Shown here in pieces: positions 35,777 to 45,744 of a stretch of 64,000 bases of DNA. This DNA comes from Diadema setosum. Taxonomy: Eukaryota > Echinodermata > Echinoidea > Diadematoida > Diadematidae. Within the stretch, counting starts at the first letter, position 1; each line of letters starts with the position of its first letter. Under the pieces are notes generated by a model. That model was not told where the DNA came from and did no database searches. It saw only the letters and a program-made list of their open reading frames with translations. The DNA is taken from positions 186,001-250,000 of the forward strand of contig NW_027307665.1 in assembly GCF_964275005.1 (NCBI RefSeq), given 5' to 3'. The translations under genes were made by a program, and so were the position numbers.

Positions 35777-37164
35777 TGGAAGGACATGTTCCTGATGAAT
35801 GGAAATTAGCTCGGATAACTCCCGTGTTTAAAAATGGAGATGTTTGCGATCCTCGCAACTACAGGCCGATTTCTGTGTTACCCGTCCTATCGAAGGTAAT
35901 TGAAAAAGTTGTTTTTAAGCAGACTTACACATATCTCACGGAGAACGATATCTTGTGCCCGAATCAATTTGGTTTTAGGCCAAACCACTCGACAAGCCTT
36001 GCACTCTTAGAACACACTGAAAATATAAGCACCGCCATAGACAATGGTTATGTTGTGGGTTTGGTAACCTTGGACTTAGAAAAAGCATTTGATATGATTT
36101 TCCATGATATCTTGCTCAAGAAACTGAAATTGTACGGTTTCAATGATGATGTATTAAAATGGTTCAAATGTTATTTTTCTGTTCGTAAGCAAGTAACTAT
36201 TATAAATGAACATACGTCGACCACATCATTTGTCACATATGGGGTACCCCAAGGCAGTTTACTAGGGCCATTGTTGTTTATTCTATACATGAACGATCTA
36301 CCTCGTGTCGTCCATCATTGTACTGTATCTCTGTACGCAGACGATACTTGTCTATACGTAGCAGCTAAAGACCCCTATGAGCTTGAAAGAAAGTTGAATG
36401 ATGACTTAACCTCAGTAGTGAACTGGCTGAGCCATAACGAGTTACTATTGAATGTAAAAAAGTGCAAAGCTATGCTGATGGGATCACAAAGGAGATTATC
36501 CCGTTTTCGTAACGTGTCTTTCTGTATTCAAACTAGCAAGCTGGATTTTGTCTCGGAATGTAAATACCTTGTTGTTATTCTCGATAGTCATTTGTCCTAG
36601 AATCCACAAATAAGTCATGTTAAGTCAAAGAAATTAAGTAGTTTACACGTGTTAAGACGCACACGCGCATTCATTGACCTAGATACCGCGATCTGATTGT
36701 ACAAAAGCATGATACAACCCCATTTTGACTACTGTAATACAATTTGGATGCATTCAAATTCTACCGCCATACGGAAACTCCAGGTCGTTCAGAATAGGGC
36801 ACTGAGAATAATCCTACAAGTAAATGGTATGTATAGTCGAAAGCTACTGTATGAAACCTTACATATAGACTGTTTGAATGTGAAGTTAGAAAAAGATCTG
36901 GCTATATTGGTTTTCAAACTACTACGCAAACTTGTTCCTAGGGAGATTTCTGCTATATTAACAACAAAATCCTCACATTACCAGCTGAGAAATAACGTAT
37001 CCAAAGTTTCCCTCCCAAAGCCAAACACAAATCTCAAGAGAAACAGCGCATTGTATGTAGCGTCAAAAGTTTATAACAGCCTTCCGATTAATCTCAGATG
37101 TGAAACTCAGTCGAATAGATTTGTGTCAAACATTAATTGTATCATTTTCCAAACTCGGTTTTAA
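35777..37164 (+). pseudogene. LINE ORF2, reverse transcriptase to C-terminus
   Basis: Continues the same element: HVPDEWKLARITPVFKNGD, NYRPISVLPVLSKVIEK, QFGFRPNHST, LDLEKAFD (motif A, with MIF where NHD precursors usually have TVNH), GVPQGSLLGPLLFILYMNDL (motif B) and LYADDTCLY (catalytic YADD). A TAG at 36598 and an in-frame TGA near 36693 interrupt the thumb. The C-terminal part (YKSMIQPHFDYCNTIW, LQVVQNRALRII) is otherwise open to 37164. Family and layout match the minus-strand fragment at 16.8-18.8 kb. Confidence 0.88.
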
Positions 37165-38168
37165 TATGGTAATTTTCAGATTTGTATTATTTATTTTTTT
37201 GTCTAGATTACTTTTCGCCCTTTGTTTTTTTGTATCTATATCTTGTTTTTTTTTACCCTTATCAAACTTTGTTACTGTATTTTTGTTTTGTCAATATGTT
37301 TCTTGTCGTGTTTGTGAATGCTGTTTTTGTTTTGTATTTTATTTTTATTGTTTTATACCATGTATATTCTATATTTTCATTTAAAAGGAGATTAAAGTTG
37401 TTTCTATTGCAATGTTATGTTCCTACAGAAGTAAATCAGCCTGTTGGCTCATTTTAATTTTTTCCGAAGAATTATGATTACCAATAATATACTCTCACAT
37501 ATTCTCTCGTCCCTGTTGTCCTGAGACTCTTACTGAGTTGATTCAATTCTACTTGTAGTAACTCCGCATCTATTTCTCTCTATTTTTCCATATTTATGTA
37601 TCCCTTCCTCGCATCCCAATATTTTTTCGACATAGTTCTGTCGAGGATCGCTGGATCTGTTTTTCCTTTCTGTCCGCTGTATTGTCTTCCTATATGTCAA
37701 CCTTGTCTCGTTCTGTCTTGTATTGAAGTCCCCTTTCATAAGTTTTGTCGTCTCAGTCTCGTTTAATGTTCATTCGCCTGTGTATGTGTGTCTGTCCGTT
37801 ACTCTGTCTTCTTATTGGGCTTCCAGACCTTTTTTTTTAATCTGACTTTATTCCCGATCTTTTTTCCCCTTTTTGCATCAGTTCGTTTTCTACTGACATT
37901 CTGTACCTGAGGGGCCCACATTCTACAAGCATTGCCTTTTTAGTGGGTCCCTCCATTTTTCGATATTTTGTGTAATGTTATATCGTCTATATCACTTCAG
38001 TCAATTTTCATTACAACATTATTTGTTACTTCAAGGTTCCACAATTATGTTCTCTTTTCAATTTTACTTTGTTTTGATTATGTAATCTTATTCTCTGTTA
38101 CCAATGAAAGTGAAATGTTTATGTTTTTTTTCGAAAAATGAAATAAAGTTTGAATTGAATTGAATTGA
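37165..38168 (+). mobile_element. LINE 3' UTR and tail
   Basis: T-rich 3' UTR containing GGGGCCCACATTCTACAAGC and GTGGGTCCCTCCATTTTTCG, shared with the minus-strand copy at 16.97-17.04 kb. It ends AAATAAAGTTTGAATTGAAT with a short TTGAA repeat rather than poly(A). Confidence 0.8.
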
Positions 38169-38243
38169 AATATTGATATATACGGACTCACTGAAAAACA
38201 GCCCTGAGGCTGATAGTGGGTTTTTAAAACCGTATTGAAATAA

Positions 38244-38275
38244 ATAAAACAAACAAACAAACAAACAAACAAACA
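38244..38275. repeat. AAAC tetranucleotide repeat
   Basis: About seven AAAC units just beyond the LINE tail. Confidence 0.85.
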
Positions 38276-38739
38276 GTTAAATAGAATATTATTGGACAAA
38301 TAAAAAAGATACGAAGTTTTTTTGTTCTTTTTTTTAGTTTACTCGAAATGGTCTTCCATGGACTTGGGTAGTTCTTATATTCATATACTCATATGATTAT
38401 TTTCATTTCAAGTCAAGTGTAAAACTGAGACTATGAATTATCTACTCTTTGAGGATGGACAATATGCACTTGGCCGGTTGATGGCGATCATAGAAATGCA
38501 AAATTCCCTCCAGTCGAAAGGGACCCCCCCCCACATCCTCTACTAGCTCATTGCCTTGAATATATTAGTTTTTATTCTTCTAAGGTTTTTTTAATAGAAA
38601 CAAACATCTATATAGTATTTCATCAACAGTCCGCACCATGAAACCACTCACTTCATGGTAGACATCAAATGCGTTGGTAATAAACAAGGCAATCGCCAAA
38701 TTGTGTCTCGCCCATTAATATTTTTTATAACTCCCAGAA

Positions 38740-39960
38740 GTTAATTGACCTGCTTATGACCTTTGACCTTGTGGTGACCTTCAACATTATAAGGGACATT
38801 TACATTTATGTACTATCCAAGTTTGGTCACAAACGGACAAAGGGATCAAAAGTAACGAGCCATAATCGAAACGCGCCATAAAAACTTAACATTGGGCCCT
38901 AAAAATTTGTTGACCCCTTTCTGTGACCTTTGACCTTGTGATGACCTTTAACTTCGCAAGGGACATCTACCGTCCAAGTTTGGTCCCAAACGGACATAGG
39001 GATCAAAAGTTATGAGCCACAATCAAAACACGCCCTAAAAACATAACATTGGGCCCTTAAAGTTTGTTGACCCCTGTCTGTGACCTTTGACCTTGTGACG
39101 ACCTTCACCTCTTCAAGGGACATGTATCTTCCATCCAAGTTTGGTCACAAATGGACAAAGGGATCAAAAGTTATGAGCCATGAACGAAATGCACCCTAAA
39201 ATCTTAACATTGGGCCCAAAAAGTTCGTTGACCCCTGTCTGTAACCTTTGACCTTGTGGTAACCTTCAACTTCCCAAGAGACATCTACCATCACCAAAGT
39301 TTGATTGCCATTGTAGCAACATGTGCTGAAGTACGTATGATAAGAGAGTCTTGCAGGTAAACTTTAACGTATGACCTCAAATGACCTTTGACCTTATCAT
39401 GTGACCTCTTTCGGCACCATAACATGAAGGTACCCCCAGTGCATCCATCACCCTAGTTTGATTGCCATTGTAGCAACATGTGTCCAGTTACATGTGATAA
39501 GAGAGTCTTGCAAGTAAACTTTAACGTATGACCTCAAATGACCATTGACCTTATCCTGTGACCTCCAACGGCACCATGACATGAAGGTACCCCCAATGCA
39601 TCTATGACCAAAGTTAGGTTGTAATCCAAGCAACTTTTGTGAAGTTATTTGTCAAAAGAGAGTCTTGCAGGTAAACTTTAACATAGAAAAGAGAGTCTTG
39701 CACATACTCTTTAATATATGACCTCAAATGACCTTTGACATCATCACATGACCTCTGACAACACCATAACATGAAGATACCCCTAGTGCTTCTATCACCC
39801 AAGTGTGGCTGCCATTGCTGTAATAGTTGCTAAGTTATGCATCATAAGAGAGTCTTGCAGGTAAACTTTAACATTTGTGACGGACGACGGACGACGGACG
39901 GACGACGGACGGACGCCATTTGGATCCCTTAGTCTCGCCTTCACCTCCGGTGGGCGAGAC
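38740..39960. repeat. Two-part tandem repeat with TGACCTTTGACCT motifs
   Basis: Four units of about 160 bases (starts near 38743, 38909, 39063 and 39226; marker GGGATCAAAAGTTATGAGCC) are followed by four of about 157-187 bases (near 39298, 39455, 39612 and 39799; marker AAGAGAGTCTTGCAGGTAAA). Both types contain TGACCTTTGACCT-like sequence. The tract ends in a GACGGACG run (39876-39918), then TCTCGCC...GGCGAGAC, which forms a small terminal hairpin. No coding sequence was seen. Confidence 0.8.
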
Positions 39961-40239
39961 AAAAAGGGCTAGCCTTTAATTTTCATCTCATGTGCTTGAG
40001 GTGACGAAAATAGACCATGTGGTAAAAAGATATTGCCTTCTAGTAGGCTCTCTGTTTAGTAACAAATCTGATGGTGAAATATTTCTCTCGTAACAAGGAC
40101 ACACTACTTGAGTTTAACATTCAAATGTTTTTATTTGTATACTTTACATATAAGAACTGCGTTTTAAATAAAAGTATTTTATAAACTATTATGACATTTA
40201 TTTACATAATTGTTAGATAAAATTGTGACTGTCTGCCAT

Positions 40240-40875
40240 TTTGCACGCCATTTTGCATTTTAGGAAGAGCTCAAGCAGTTTAATCGATACATTACCATCT
40301 CTTAATGTGTATTTTATTGAGTTCTTCATGTTTCGAAACATAGACACTTAAATTTTGTATTGGGTATTGCCTAGTTGAAAGGTTATACAAATTTCAGGAA
40401 TTTTCAGCCATTTTGGATGCCATCTTGGATTATGGTACTTGTGTGTGTCAACATCTCTTGATATGTATTTCATAGAGTTCTTCATCCTTCAAAACATATA
40501 TTTAGACATTTAAATTTTGTATTTGGGTTACCTGGCTGATTTATAAGAATTTCAGAAAATGGCGGCCATTTTGGACGCCATCTTGGATTACGGTACTTGC
40601 GTGCGTCAACATCTCTTGATATGTGTTTTATTGAGTTCTTCATGCTTCAAAACATTCAAATTTTGTATCTGGGTTCTCTGGTTGAAAAATTATAAGAATT
40701 TCTGGAAATGGCGGCCATTTTGGACGCAATCTTGCATTGCGGCGGAAAACGCTCAAAGAGGATTTATGAGGACTTTTAATATGTTATTCTTGACATATTT
40801 CTGGACCTACCCTGAAAAAATCAGCTTGTTACAAAAAATGTCCAGGTTTAACCCTTTTTTGACCTAATGCTCTTG
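40240..40875. repeat. Right inverted arm of 15-kb block
   Basis: Reverse complement of the left arm: CTGAAAAAATCAGCTTGTTA near 40812, CTAATGCTCTTGG at 40863, and three to four units containing ATGGCGGCCATTTTGGACGC. The two arms enclose 13.5 kb of LINE, DNA-transposon and satellite sequence. It may be one foldback element or two independent copies in opposite orientation. Confidence 0.8.
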
Positions 40876-40937
40876 GACTAAAAAAACCGGAATGAAGGTT
40901 TTCATTGCCAATGTTTCAAACAAATCTTGAAAACACA

Positions 40938-40939
<2 letters not shown>

Positions 40940-40995
<56 letters not shown>
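40940..40995. repeat. CA dinucleotide microsatellite
   Basis: About 28 uninterrupted CA units immediately right of the inverted arm. Confidence 0.95.
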
Positions 40996-40997
<2 letters not shown>

Positions 40998-41285
40998 TAT
41001 CCCGTCCTCCTTGGTATGACGCTTATAAGATAACTATCGTGGGATGTAAAAAAAAAGAATCAACGATCTGTCCTGCGTTATTCAAGTAGTGATCCATCAT
41101 TTCAATTTTTTTTTCTCTTCAGTCATTATCATCTAAGTTGAGCCATTCAATCACAATTGGACGTTCATGTAACCCCTGTATGGATTAGCAGTTTCATAGA
41201 TATACTACATGAATACTTTTAAGTTTTTGAATGATAATGTAGACCTCTTTACTTCATTTTGTATGAATTAATGAATCAAACTTAC

Positions 41286-41594
41286 GGTCTCCTTCACATC
41301 TCACTCCGACGTCTTCATTGTGAACACAGGCATGGCATCCCCACGGCCCATGTCGGCATTGTAGCAGAGAGTTTTCCGTTCCATGACAGCAAACAGAGTC
41401 ATACCATATTTGTCCAGATCCCGCCCCAAAGTGGGCTTCACTGTAATGAGCTGAGGCCGAGGAGTAGCCGAGGTCTCTACACACCACGTGTGCATCGCTG
41501 ATATCCCAACTATCGTCACAAACCGTGCCCCACTGCCCGTTACAACTTATCTCAACTCGGCCTTCATTTTGGGTTGATCCACCAACCAACCTCA
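41286..41594 (-). CDS. SRCR domain exon (probable gene A)
   Basis: A single 309-base phase 1-1 exon: acceptor GTTCTTCTAG, donor GACC/GTAAG. It encodes a full scavenger receptor cysteine-rich domain of about 103 residues: RLVGGSTQNEGRVEI, WGTVCDDSWDISDAHVVCRD, LGYSSA, GSGQIWYDSVCCHGTENSLL, QCRHG and GVRCEGD. Cys positions fit the group B pattern with an extra CC and a CHAC pair. One exon per SRCR domain is also seen in group B families. SRCR domains bind polyanionic or microbial ligands in known receptors. Upstream, the strong GTGAGT donor at 41991 would restore the usual VRLVGGS start. Joined to 24942 it gives an Arg codon. Confidence 0.9.
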
Positions 41595-41990
41595 CTAGAA
41601 GAACACAGTAAGAGATACATGTATTATCGTAGACCAGTCATATTCACACAACACACAACATGACAAGCAAAAAAACACGAAGAAGGTGAATAAACACATG
41701 CATAGTTCAATGTGATGTATTATCCTGCCTTGTTTACCAAAGTTACATACAAAAAGTGTTTTTTGGCAAACTAAATGATTACTATACTAAGAGTGAATCG
41801 TGTGCACGTGGTTGTTTTTATGGTTTATTAATATCATTAAACACTGGATGAAAGCTTGCTATATAGGCAGAGTTTATCTACTAACCATGATGGAGGATGA
41901 AAAAGGATAACTAATGTCTGTTTCTCTTTGCCCTGTATGTTTGTTGTGGATTTTGGAACGTTGTCAAGATATCAAGCCGCATGTACTCAC

Positions 41991-42063
41991 CCGCATAGCC
42001 AGGGCACGTAGTTGTACCACTGCTACAGCAATTTAGAATGGCCGCTGTACTCTTGCATTTCGT
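41991..42063 (-). CDS. Possible small Cys-rich exon before SRCR
   Basis: A strong donor (TATGCGG/GTGAGTA) ends a frame reading KCKSTAAILNCCSSGTTTCP then GYA; joined to the SRCR exon it yields AVRLVGGS, exactly the expected domain start. The 5' border is uncertain: either GACAAAGGCAG at 42064 (73 bases, branch-point-like CTAAC nearby) or TTGCTGTAG at 42023 (32 bases). Domain identity is unclear; the CC...C...CPGY spacing recalls EGF-like modules. Confidence 0.4.
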
Positions 42064-42076
42064 CTGCCTTTGTCAG

Positions 42077-42340
42077 TTAGTGTTGCTGCTCATCCATATC
42101 ATAAGGCAACATCTTCTTATCAAGTTTAAATGGCGATTTCTTTGAGAGTATGTATGGAGGGAAATAATCGGGATTCATCTTTACCATTGATTTACTGAAA
42201 TAGTTACAATAATTGTTTATAGCGTCATATTTATTAACAAGAACTCTAAGGAAACAAGGACTGCCATTTCCGTCCTTCAGGAAATTAAACCTGTCCTGGA
42301 AAATCAGATACTGGTCAGTGCATCTGTCATAATTCATTTC
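42077..42340 (-). CDS. Hypothetical terminal exon or remnant, 88 codons
   Basis: A frame preceded by a good acceptor (TTTTCTGTAG) reads EMNYDRCTDQYLIFQDRFNF and ends ...PYDMDEQQH with TAA at 42077. Its composition is mixed and protein-like rather than low-complexity. I do not recognise it. It overlaps nothing in the receptor reading frames and could be an exon of another gene or of a transposon. Confidence 0.3.
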   Translation of the reverse strand, partial: EMNYDRCTDQYLIFQDRFNFLKDGNGSPCFLRVLVNKYDAINNYCNYFSKSMVKMNPDYFPPYILSKKSPFKLDKKMLPYDMDEQQH

Positions 42341-42344
42341 CTAC

Positions 42345-43820
42345 AGAAAATTATCATAATTGCTTCTGTTAACATCTGCAGTTTGAGGAAACACGCAAGA
42401 CTTGCGTGAGACAAGGGATCAAACATGGAACACTTGCTGTAGTTGGAAATGGCAGAAAATAAACCTGAAAAGACGATTTCATTGTATCATTTGTCTTATC
42501 AAATGTCATCGCTTCCACCATTAAGATTAGTGAATTATATATTGAGTCGCATTTTTAGACAAGGAAGACATCAAACTGTGAAATAGAGCAAAAGTAATCA
42601 TAATGCAGTCTTTCTACGCTATAGGTATAGTGGGGACGATATATCATGTCACACATTACTCTCCCTTCACGTTCTATGTCGGAGAATGGCAAAGTTACTC
42701 ATAAATCCAAAACTACACTCCTGATGGACTTATATCACTTCAGGTAAGATGAACAAATATTTAAATGCCAGACGCCTTCTATTGATGAATAAAAAAATTA
42801 CCCTTAAAGGGTGTTAAACAGCTTGTTTCAGTGACTACTCGTTATTGTAGGTGAAAGTTCACTTCCGCTTTCAGCCGCCAATGCTTTTCCACTTTCATGT
42901 AGAGTGATTGACAACTTTTTCATTGTGCTCATTTCGACGGCATAAGTATTCATTGAGCTTGCAGTAGATTTCCTATATGTTACACACTAAGTATCCCATC
43001 GATTACTTTTTCCCCCGTTTGTTTTTTAGATCTTCAGACTCTGAACTGATCGTTTTTTGTAACCTCAATAATACGACGTTCGTCTTGTACAAGAATGTTT
43101 ATTGTAACCTTTATAAGGAATGGGCAGAAACCGAATGATTCTCAACACCAATGACGGCCATTTTATTCAACACTTTGCCAGTCTTTCAATTTTCAGGTAC
43201 TACGTCCTCATGGTCTAAACTCCAAGCATTCTCAGCACTGGCTCGTAGGCATTTCTCTTTTTCTTTGAATATTTTTGCGGTCAGTCTATACATCGTAGAG
43301 GGTCCGTTATGAAAGCCTCATAACCTGTCAAACGTCTCACTTGAAATTATTTACATCCATGCCTTAAAGGAAGGAGATTTTTCATGATTCTGAATACGGG
43401 AATGGCAAAAAATACTGTATTATTCTGAAGATGGATTCTTTAGAGCCGGGTTGCCGTATAAATCAAACGGAAACAGCGTTCCGGAAGATGAGAAACTGTT
43501 CCGTTTTATTTCTCTCTCTCGATGTCGGTCAAAGTTCACTTCCGATCAACCTGCTCATTGGATTCCAATATATGGATAAACTCATTATCATTGTGGGCGG
43601 GAACGGAAATTTGATTGGCAGTGTCAGTTCTGATAATCATTCACTACGCGCTGTGTCTTGGAGAAGGAAAACAGTGATTCATGCATGCCACTGATCAGCA
43701 ACTTTCTTCTTTATCTTTCTCAATGGTTTTTGTTTGCGTTTTATTCATTCAATACATGCTTTGTCTATTTGTCATATTCTCATTACACATAAAAGAGTGA
43801 CACCTTCTAAACGCATAAAG
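42345..43820. other. Intron or intergenic, nothing recognised
   Basis: AT-rich unique sequence. The plus-strand 87-codon frame at 43431 lacks splice or start context and no known motif was seen. Confidence 0.45.
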
Positions 43821-43827
43821 GGGGATG

Positions 43828-44278
43828 ATCTCTAAAAAAAAGTCGAGTAAAAATGTTTACTCTTAAAGGAGTGAATAACATAAAAAAGTGAATTTAGAGT
43901 GAAATTGGAGTGAATTTTGAGTGAAAATTTCCATTTTCACTCCTTTTATATTAACTTCAGGGATCACTCGAAGATTTTTGAGTGATCCCTGAGGCAGAGG
44001 CGGATCGGGGACGGAGGCGCAACCGGCGCATTCCCTCCTTTATTTTTCGTAAAAAACAAAAGAAATAAAAAGAAGAAAAGTAAATGAAAAACGGAAGTGG
44101 CACCAAAAATATTAGTTGGGCTCCCCCCTCCTTTACAGAATGTCTGGATCCGCCACTGCTGAGGTCAATCCAAAATGAATGGAAATGAACATTTTATCTC
44201 AAAATTCAAAAATCTTTTCTGTTATTCACTTCTTCAGGAGTGAATATTTCCACTCGATTTTTTTTTAGATAGTAAAAA
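43828..44278. mobile_element. Nested foldback element
   Basis: Outer arms CTCTAAAAAAAAGTCGAGTA (43831) and CTCGATTTTTTTTTAGATAG (44254) are inverted and carry repeated GGAGTGAAT motifs. Inside is a hairpin AGGGATCACTCGAAG/TTTTTGAGTGATCCCT (43960-43991), and inside that a second inverted pair, AGGCGGATC (43997) and GATCCGCCACTGCTGAGG (44147), marking a second insertion. Confidence 0.65.
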
Positions 44279-44631
44279 AAGTTGTTGATTCAATATGTTC
44301 CCATGATTGTTTACAACGCGGTAAGTTCTATTTGTTTATTATGTATGCTCTTATACAAGAAGTTGAACATCTTCAAATATTGTATTCCTTGCGAAGTTAA
44401 AAATGCTATTATAATCATCAATATTGTGTAAGATTTCTACATAAAAAAAGGACAATGTGTTTCAAGGATTTCAGAATAGATGCACTGCTGATAGATGGAA
44501 CGTGCTTAAAATCTTGGTTAAAAGGGTAAAGAAGGCACGTCATGATTTTGTTTTTGATGGTAAGGGGATCGGGAGATAGTTGTAAATTTTAGTTGAAGAT
44601 TAGCGAAGTCGTGTTTTCGCTGCAGAGATGT

Positions 44632-44636
<5 letters not shown>

Positions 44637-44666
<30 letters not shown>
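44637..44666. repeat. GA microsatellite
   Basis: About 15 GA units followed by a G-run. Confidence 0.9.
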
Positions 44667-44676
<10 letters not shown>

Positions 44677-45180
44677 GAGAAATGATTGTAAATAAGTGTG
44701 GATGGTATTATAAAGTATTTCATTTTTGCACTAGACAGAGATCCTAGTGAAGTGTATGCGCTGATTTTGTACGATAGATTGTTTATTTGAGTTTAAGCTA
44801 GAGAAGGAGTATAATAGACATACATGACTGATTTGACATAAGAAAAATAATTACTCCACTGCCAATACTGATGGGCGTTTTCTTAATAGGATTGCGATAT
44901 CGGATACTTCAGGGGTTGCCAAGCCACGCCCACTCTCATACTGCCAGCTGAATCTTCTTGCATTGTTTTGGAGCTGACAAAATTTCTTATGATATCAATT
45001 ATCCAAAAGAAGACGAAATGTCAGTCCATTTTTCTTATCTATTTTCATTAATAATCTATCGCCCGTAATCAATACGATAAATATTAGGGTACAGTTTGAT
45101 TTCGTACACCTTCCTCGTACGTTTTCTTGTAGATGGTGTTTCTTGGTAATTTTTCTCCCATTTTCATATCCTCCCTACAC

Positions 45181-45369
45181 AGTCGCATTGGGGTTGCACT
45201 ATATCTTGGACTATGGCACTGCTAGCGGTGGTGAACCCCTCTGTGATTTGGATGCCATTCAAGTGCCAAGTCACACCCAAGCTCGGGGCATCATTTCCTG
45301 TACACACTGCGGTGACTTCACGGCCTGCCCGTAGAGGCAAGGGTACCTCGAGGTTCAACGTTGTCCCAG
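45181..45369 (-). CDS. Gene A Ig domain, first-half exon
   Basis: Acceptor ACTTTTGCAG; the exon opens in phase 1 and reads GTTLNLEVPLPLRAGREVTA, VCTGNDAPSLGVTWHLNGIQ, ITEGFTTASS. This is the A-B-C part of an Ig domain with the B-strand Cys and the invariant strand-C Trp. The 3' border is uncertain: GT sites follow 45220 (A/GTGCCA, phase 1), 45181 (T/GTGTAG, phase 1) and 45179 (phase 0), none strong. The chosen end gives 63 codons in phase 1-1. That end joined directly to 24942 would make TGA, but joined to the SRCR exon it reads Leu. Confidence 0.65.
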
Positions 45370-45683
45370 CTGCAAAAGTAATGTAGGAAGATCGGTTGAC
45401 AGATCCCAGAAAAATTGAGCATGACAAAGTGACGAAAATGTTTTCCAATAAGTTTACAAAATATGATATACATTTGGTTGTTCGCACCCAATGAAACAAC
45501 AAGATGTTTTCGCGAGTTTGAATATCTTTATGCCATATAAACTTTATTATAATAAATTTGAAGCAGATCTTATCACCCTGCTTTTACAAACTTTGTGGTG
45601 ATACACATACATACCTACCAAAACGACGAAACGTGTGCAATAAGGCAGAAGAAGAAATAAACAATGTCTTAAACTATGCTTAC

Positions 45684-45744
45684 CACCCATGTGAATACTT
45701 ATGAAAAGAAGCCCCAACTGCACCAACATTCGGTTGTCAATCAT
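45684..45744 (-). CDS. Gene A first coding exon: signal peptide
   Basis: Begins ATG (45742-45744; a second ATG at 45727-45729) and encodes MIDNR then MLVQLGLLFISIHMG, a short hydrophobic signal peptide. It ends at a good donor, GGGTG/GTAAGC, in phase 1. Joining it to the next exon at 45369 makes an Ala codon, so secretion signal and Ig domain follow directly. I prefer the second ATG because it gives a tighter signal peptide, though the first is in frame. No TATA box was recognised. Confidence 0.65.

Larger units (their letters stand above)
8774..45744 (-). other. Gene A: Ig-like/SRCR type I membrane receptor
   Basis: Inferred transcription unit of about 37 kb on the minus strand. In order 5' to 3': signal peptide (45.7 kb), first half of an Ig domain (45.3 kb), a possible small Cys-rich exon (42.0 kb), SRCR domain (41.5 kb), second half of an Ig domain (24.9 kb), six Ig-like modules (19.3, 14.2, 13.2, 11.8, 10.9 and 9.5 kb) and a transmembrane exon (8.8 kb). 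From 24.9 kb downward all junctions are phase 1 with GT and AG borders, so that chain is well supported. The link across the 16-kb transposon-filled interval between 24.9 and 41.3 kb is inferred. The 5' exons could instead belong to a neighbouring relative. Poly(A) signal and promoter were not recognised. Confidence 0.65.

Noticed and set aside
43431-43694. 87-codon plus-strand frame as a gene
   Set aside because: No domain, no splice context, and no paralogue in the window.
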